From: Streptomyces sp. NRRL F-6492
Lineage (GTDB): Bacteria > Actinomycetota > Actinomycetes > Streptomycetales > Streptomycetaceae
Assembly (NCBI RefSeq): GCF_001280125.1
Contig: NZ_LGEG01000019.1
Span: 1 to 17,474 of the forward strand
Length of the DNA stretch: 17,474 bases
Direction of reading: 5' to 3'
Translations under genes and position numbers: made by a program
Shown here: positions 14,459-17,474 of the stretch, piece after piece
Numbering within the stretch: position 1 is the stretch's first letter
Layout of the letters: the number at the start of each line of letters is the position of its first letter
The notes under the pieces: generated by a model
Database searches by the model: none
Told to the model about the DNA's origin: nothing
The model's input: the letters and a program-made list of their open reading frames with translations, nothing else

Positions 14459-14749
14459 ATGTACGAAGGAACCATTCCTCTCAAGGACTTCCTCGACACG
14501 ATGAACCGTTTGCAGGCCGATTTCGAGCGGCGCCTCGGCGGCATCGAGCACGATGTCCCGCCGACGTCCCCGCACTCCGCACGCGCGCGGGAGACGACGG
14601 GCCTCCCGCCCTCCTGGCGGTCCGGTGAGCTGACCCGGCCCCTGGGCATCGAGGCCGTCTGGACCGACGCCCGCCGGGGGGAGGGGGAGCGGTCCGACCG
14701 TCCGGAGGAACCTTTCTCCGCCAGGTATCCCGACCCCTTCCTCGACTAG
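14459..14749 (+). CDS. Small hypothetical protein (96 aa)
   Basis: I do not recognise this protein. It is 96 aa, hydrophilic, with a short amphipathic helix at the start (residues 7-28, MYEGTIPLKDFLDTMNRLQA...) and a Pro/Arg/Asp-rich, probably disordered remainder. It has no signal peptide or membrane segment. The start ATG 14459 is set by a perfect AGGAGG with 5-6 nt spacing. The 168-nt gap after the phosphatase gene contains an A/T-rich patch and an inverted repeat, so it may have its own promoter rather than being co-transcribed. A role as a small regulator or adaptor is only a guess. Confidence 0.75.
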   Translation: MYEGTIPLKDFLDTMNRLQADFERRLGGIEHDVPPTSPHSARARETTGLPPSWRSGELTRPLGIEAVWTDARRGEGERSDRPEEPFSARYPDPFLD

Positions 14750-14808
14750 CGGCCGGCCGCCGACGATCGGTGGCCGACAGCTGAGGGCAGCCGCGAAGAA
14801 ACGTTTAC

Positions 14809-14851
14809 CCTTCGTCCGCCCGCCCCTCCGGGAGCGGCGGGCGGACGAAGG
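14809..14851. terminator. Bidirectional hairpin terminator
   Basis: Arms 14809-14824 and 14836-14851 form a 16-bp perfect stem with an 11-nt loop. It separates the convergent 96-aa and 243-aa genes and abuts the stop codon of the latter. Confidence 0.88.
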
Positions 14852-15583
14852 TCAGGCCGGTGCGCCCCAGGCCTTCGTCAGGCCGTCCAGCCACGCGGGC
14901 GGAAGTTCGGCGGCGTCCCACTCCTCGTACAGGGCGGAGGGCGCCGCCGCGAGCCGCTCCAGGACGGCGACGCTGGTGGGGGAGTGGACGAGGGTGTAGC
15001 GGCCGTGGATCGCGATGGCGCTGCCCGGTCCGTACTCCGCGTACAGCCGCTCCAGATGCTCCCGGTGGGTCGTGGCGAACTCCGCCAACCGCCCCGCGTA
15101 GCGGGAGCGCTGACGGGAGCTCATGGTGCGCAGGACGGCGCCGAGCACCTGCTCGGTGACCTCCGGATCGAGGTCGGAGACGTCGGTGAAGGAGAGGTAG
15201 ATCGGGGTGACCGCCACCTTGGTCCGCTCCATCTCCGTGCGCCCGACGGGCGGGCGGTCGTCGGGGGAGTCGGTCGTGGGATCGGCGGCGAGGGCCTGCC
15301 GCAGGGCCCGCTCGGCGACGCCGCCGAGCTCGTCGGCCACGGCCCGGGCGCCGTCGAGCCAACCGGCGGCGTAGGCCTCGCCCTTCCCGTCCGGGGCGCT
15401 CCGCCCGGCCCCGCCGATCTCCTCGTACGCGAGGGCCAGGGCGCCCGCCTCGACGAACCCGATCATCTCCTCCGCGTCGCCCGACCAGACGCCGGCCCGG
15501 GCGAGGAGCTGGAGCAGCGTCCTCTTCGCGTTGAGCACACTGGCCGCGTCGAGCCGCTGCCGTCCCTCTTCGGCGGTGGTCAT
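14852..15583 (-). CDS. Hypothetical protein (243 aa)
   Basis: The family is not recognised. The protein is 243 aa, predicted mostly helical and acidic, with no export signal. The N-terminal half is Ala/Glu/Asp-rich with a plausible helix bundle (residues 10-100). The C-terminal half contains VAVTPIYLSFTDVSDLDPEV and a helix-rich region ending in a Trp-rich stretch (EEWDAAELPPAWLDGLTKAW). The start ATG 15583 follows AGGAGG by about 6 nt. It lies 163 nt downstream of the GH16-like gene on the same strand, with a GCAAC-loop-GTTGC mini-hairpin in between (15647-15660), so co-transcription is uncertain. Confidence 0.85.
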   Translation of the reverse strand: MTTAEEGRQRLDAASVLNAKRTLLQLLARAGVWSGDAEEMIGFVEAGALALAYEEIGGAGRSAPDGKGEAYAAGWLDGARAVADELGGVAERALRQALAADPTTDSPDDRPPVGRTEMERTKVAVTPIYLSFTDVSDLDPEVTEQVLGAVLRTMSSRQRSRYAGRLAEFATTHREHLERLYAEYGPGSAIAIHGRYTLVHSPTSVAVLERLAAAPSALYEEWDAAELPPAWLDGLTKAWGAPA

Positions 15584-15746
15584 GGGGTCCTCCTCGTCGT
15601 ACGGACGGCACGGTGCGGGTGCGCGGAACGCTCTGTTCGAGCCTACGCAACACCCGTTGCCCCCACGACGCTTCCCCCGCCGTCGCGCGCGTCGACGCCC
15701 CCCTCCCGCCGTACGCGGAACCGGGCGGCCCGGCCACCGGTCCGGG

Positions 15747-16511
15747 TCAGCCGCGGTACACGCGCAGCTCCGTCACCTCGTACGACATCTCCGCCGTGCC
15801 CGGCTCGGGCGCCGGGTGGTAGCGGCCCGCGCAGACCGAGAGGTTCACGATGAGGTACGCGCGCCAGGAGCGGCTCACCCCCCGGCGGTCGTCGAAGGCC
15901 CGCGAGCCGTTCACCCACCACACCACAGAGCGCGCGCCGAACTCGACCCGGAAGTCGATCCACGCTCCCGGACGGACGGCCGGGTCCCGGAAGTAGTGGT
16001 GGCGCCCCCGCACCCGGTTCGACAGTTCGAGCAGGTCCGGGTTGTCGGGGTGGTACTCGAAGACGTCGATCTCCTGGCCGCCGTCGCGCCAGGTCCAGAT
16101 CGCCGGCCAGGCGCCGATCTCCACCGGCAGCCGCACCCGGGCCTCCAGGACGTCGCCCGTGCGCACCAGGAACCCCTCGGGGCTGCCCTCGGTGGTGAGC
16201 AGCCCGGCGGTCCAGCGGCCGTCGGGCCGGGGGGTCGCCCGGAAGACCCCGCTCCGGCTGTACGCGGGATCGTCCGTGAGGTGGTCGAGCTTGTTGTCGC
16301 CGGGGTTGGTCGGACCGCCGTGGGGATACGCCCAGGAGCGGCCGGCGATCCACTGCCCGGCGGAGGAGAAGTCGGCGTCGAGGACGAGGTTCCGGGAAGG
16401 CCGCGCCTGCCCGGGCACCCCCGTCGTCGTCCCGGCTCCCGGGGGCGGCCCCGTGCCGGAACCGGAACTCGCGCCGCGGCGCAGCAGTCGGTCGAAGAAG
16501 TCGGACAGCAC
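15747..16511 (-). CDS. GH16-like (concanavalin-A-like lectin/glucanase) protein, no signal peptide
   Basis: This 254-aa protein has the jelly-roll GH16/laminarinase-type fold signature. The catalytic motif E-I-D-V-F-E is at residues 147-152 (nucleophile E147, helper D149, acid/base E152), preceded by GAWPAIWTWRDGG. It is followed by HHYF, a W-x-D-F-R-V-E-F segment, VVWWVNGSRAF and YLIVNLSVCAG, which are standard GH16 landmarks. All three catalytic acids are present, so activity on a beta-glucan is possible. The N-terminus (MLSDFFDRLLRRGASSGSG) has no hydrophobic export signal and leads into a Gly/Ser/Pro-rich linker to about residue 38. The GTG start at 16511 is set by AGGAG 6 nt upstream. 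Substrate (beta-1,3-glucan or another) cannot be decided. Upstream lies a 28-bp inverted repeat. Confidence 0.85.
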   Translation of the reverse strand: MLSDFFDRLLRRGASSGSGTGPPPGAGTTTGVPGQARPSRNLVLDADFSSAGQWIAGRSWAYPHGGPTNPGDNKLDHLTDDPAYSRSGVFRATPRPDGRWTAGLLTTEGSPEGFLVRTGDVLEARVRLPVEIGAWPAIWTWRDGGQEIDVFEYHPDNPDLLELSNRVRGRHHYFRDPAVRPGAWIDFRVEFGARSVVWWVNGSRAFDDRRGVSRSWRAYLIVNLSVCAGRYHPAPEPGTAEMSYEVTELRVYRG

Positions 16512-16585
16512 GGCTCACTCCTCTCACACGGGCGCCCATCGGCCCATGAAGGGTCTGCCCCTCTCCGTCCCCGTCAACCACGGAG

Positions 16586-16613
16586 GGTGACGAGTTGGCG
16601 ACAAGTCGTCACC
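16586..16613. promoter_or_regulatory. 28-bp inverted repeat upstream of the GH16-like gene
   Basis: Arms GGTGACGAGTT (16586-16596) and AAGTCGTCACC (16603-16613) are complementary at 10 of 11 positions around a 6-bp spacer. It lies 75 bp upstream of the GH16-like start and 93 bp upstream of the tetR-type start, in the divergent intergenic region, a location expected of an operator. Confidence 0.5.
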
Positions 16614-16666
16614 TCGCGCTGTCGTGTTTCGGCGCGTTCCGGCAGGTGGAGGGGTGGGTGAGGGTG

Positions 16667-16685
16667 AATGTCCCACTGGGACATT
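16667..16685. promoter_or_regulatory. Perfect 19-bp palindrome, probable TetR operator
   Basis: AATGTCCCACTGGGACATT has 9-bp perfect arms around a central C. It ends 20 bp before the TetR-family start codon and would overlap the -35 region of a promoter with -10 TACGGT (16694-16699). Autorepression is the simplest reading. Confidence 0.8.
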
Positions 16686-16705
16686 AATGGGTGTACGGTG
16701 CATGT

Positions 16706-17392
16706 ATGAGCACGGAACGGAGCACGGAACGAGAACTCCGGAGCCCGCGGCGCGGCCCGAAGGGGGAGCGGACCCGTGAAGCGCTCGGCGAGGCCGCGCT
16801 GCGGCTCGTCCTGGAGCGCGGACCGGCCGGAGTCTCCGTCGAGGACGTCACCGACGCGGTCGGCGTCTCCCGGCGCACCTTCAGCCGCTACTTCACCTCC
16901 AAGGAAGAGGCCGTCGTCGACGGCGTCCGCGCCGACTGCGCGCGGATCAACGAGGCGCTCGCCGCCCGCCCCGGGACGGAGCCCCCGCTCACCGCCTACC
17001 GGGCGGCCCTGCGGAGCTGGCTCGCCGACCCGGCGGTCCCGGCCTGGCACCGCCGCGACGGCGTGCGCGAGCTGTTCCGCCTCGCCGAACGCGAAGCGCC
17101 CCTGCGGGCCGTGCTCCGGCGCGTCCTCCTGGAGGGCGAGGCGGCCTCGGTGCGCCTGGTCGCGCAGCGGATCGGCGCCGACCCCGAGCGCGACCTGCGG
17201 CCGGCCGTCGCCGTGGGGGCCGGCGCCGCCGCGCTCATGGCGGCCGCGCGCGCCTGGATCCTCGACGGCCCCCGGACCGCGCTGCCCGCCCTCGTGGAGG
17301 AGGCCTTCGCCCTCCTCGCGCCCAACCCCCCGCCCGCCGAATCCCCGCCGACCGGGCCGCCACCCGCCCACCCCCCGTCCACCGACACCTGA
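16706..17392 (+). CDS. TetR-family transcriptional regulator
   Basis: A 228-aa TetR-family repressor. The N-terminal DNA-binding domain is at about residues 17-70: TREALGEAALRLVLERGPAG followed by the helix-turn-helix VEDVTDAVGVSRRTFSRYF and the typical TSKEEAV. The C-terminal helical ligand domain has no recognisable specificity, and the last 25 residues are a Pro/Thr-rich tail. The start ATG 16706 has no Shine-Dalgarno. A -10-like TACGGT ends 6 nt before it, so the mRNA may be leaderless, with transcription starting at the A of the ATG. The alternative GTG 16691 would overlap that -10 and also lacks a ribosome site. A perfect palindrome just upstream is its likely operator. Targets may include the divergent GH16-like gene or genes beyond the window. 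Confidence 0.93.
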   Translation: MSTERSTERELRSPRRGPKGERTREALGEAALRLVLERGPAGVSVEDVTDAVGVSRRTFSRYFTSKEEAVVDGVRADCARINEALAARPGTEPPLTAYRAALRSWLADPAVPAWHRRDGVRELFRLAEREAPLRAVLRRVLLEGEAASVRLVAQRIGADPERDLRPAVAVGAGAAALMAAARAWILDGPRTALPALVEEAFALLAPNPPPAESPPTGPPPAHPPSTDT

Positions 17393-17474
17393 CCGTCACC
17401 GAAACAGACCGTCCCCCAGCCCCCCTCACCTCCCCAGCCACTCCTCACCCCCTCACCCCCTCACCCCTCACCCC

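Noticed and set aside
15108..15122. Partial CebR-like GGGAGCGCT in the 243-aa gene
   Set aside because: Only half of the palindrome is present and it lies inside coding sequence.
17400..17474. CTCACCCC-like repeats at the window end
   Set aside because: A simple pyrimidine-rich tract after the TetR gene, without hairpin potential or regular spacing. No terminator or CRISPR character is seen.

Overview
The window is high-GC actinobacterial chromosome and almost certainly Streptomyces. Codon third positions are G/C-saturated. It also carries a near-consensus DmdR/DtxR iron box, a CebR-type LacI operator, Streptomyces-type -10 hexamers, and a PAS-PAS-GAF-SpoIIE phosphatase. It holds twelve confidently called protein genes, one tRNA-like RNA gene, one cobalamin riboswitch and four strong intergenic hairpin terminators.

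Layout. (1) 61-3988: a secreted GH81 endo-beta-1,3-glucanase with a C-terminal glucan-binding-type module, convergent with a LacI-family repressor. A 14-bp tandem repeat that places stop codons in all three frames and a 17-bp hairpin lie between them. (2) 4102-6621: a near-perfect CebR-like palindrome, then a promoter that fires into a 72-nt cloverleaf of Pro(CGG) type whose D-loop and T-loop lack the canonical residues. It ends three bases before the ATG of a 773-aa protein of unknown function. This RNA/protein pair is the most unusual thing in the window. (3) 6739-8678: cbtB-cbtA (predicted cobalt uptake) behind a cobalamin riboswitch, divergent from a histidine-phosphatase-fold protein that has lost its catalytic histidines. 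(4) 8733-12048: an iron-siderophore uptake operon (lipoprotein, then two FecCD permeases) under an iron box. It has no ATPase gene, and a 14-bp hairpin sits inside the start of the first permease gene. (5) 12302-14749: a 662-aa PAS/GAF/PP2C phosphatase and a 96-aa protein of unknown function. (6) 14852-17392: an unrecognised 243-aa protein, a GH16-like protein without a signal peptide, and a TetR-family regulator preceded by a perfect 19-bp palindrome and lacking a Shine-Dalgarno.

How the genes fit together. Metal supply is the strongest theme: cobalt uptake is set by cobalamin and siderophore-iron uptake by iron. The beta-glucan genes (GH81, possibly GH16) and the LacI repressor suggest polysaccharide sensing. 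The tRNA-like RNA and its partner gene do not belong obviously to either theme and look like a separate unit with its own promoter and terminator.
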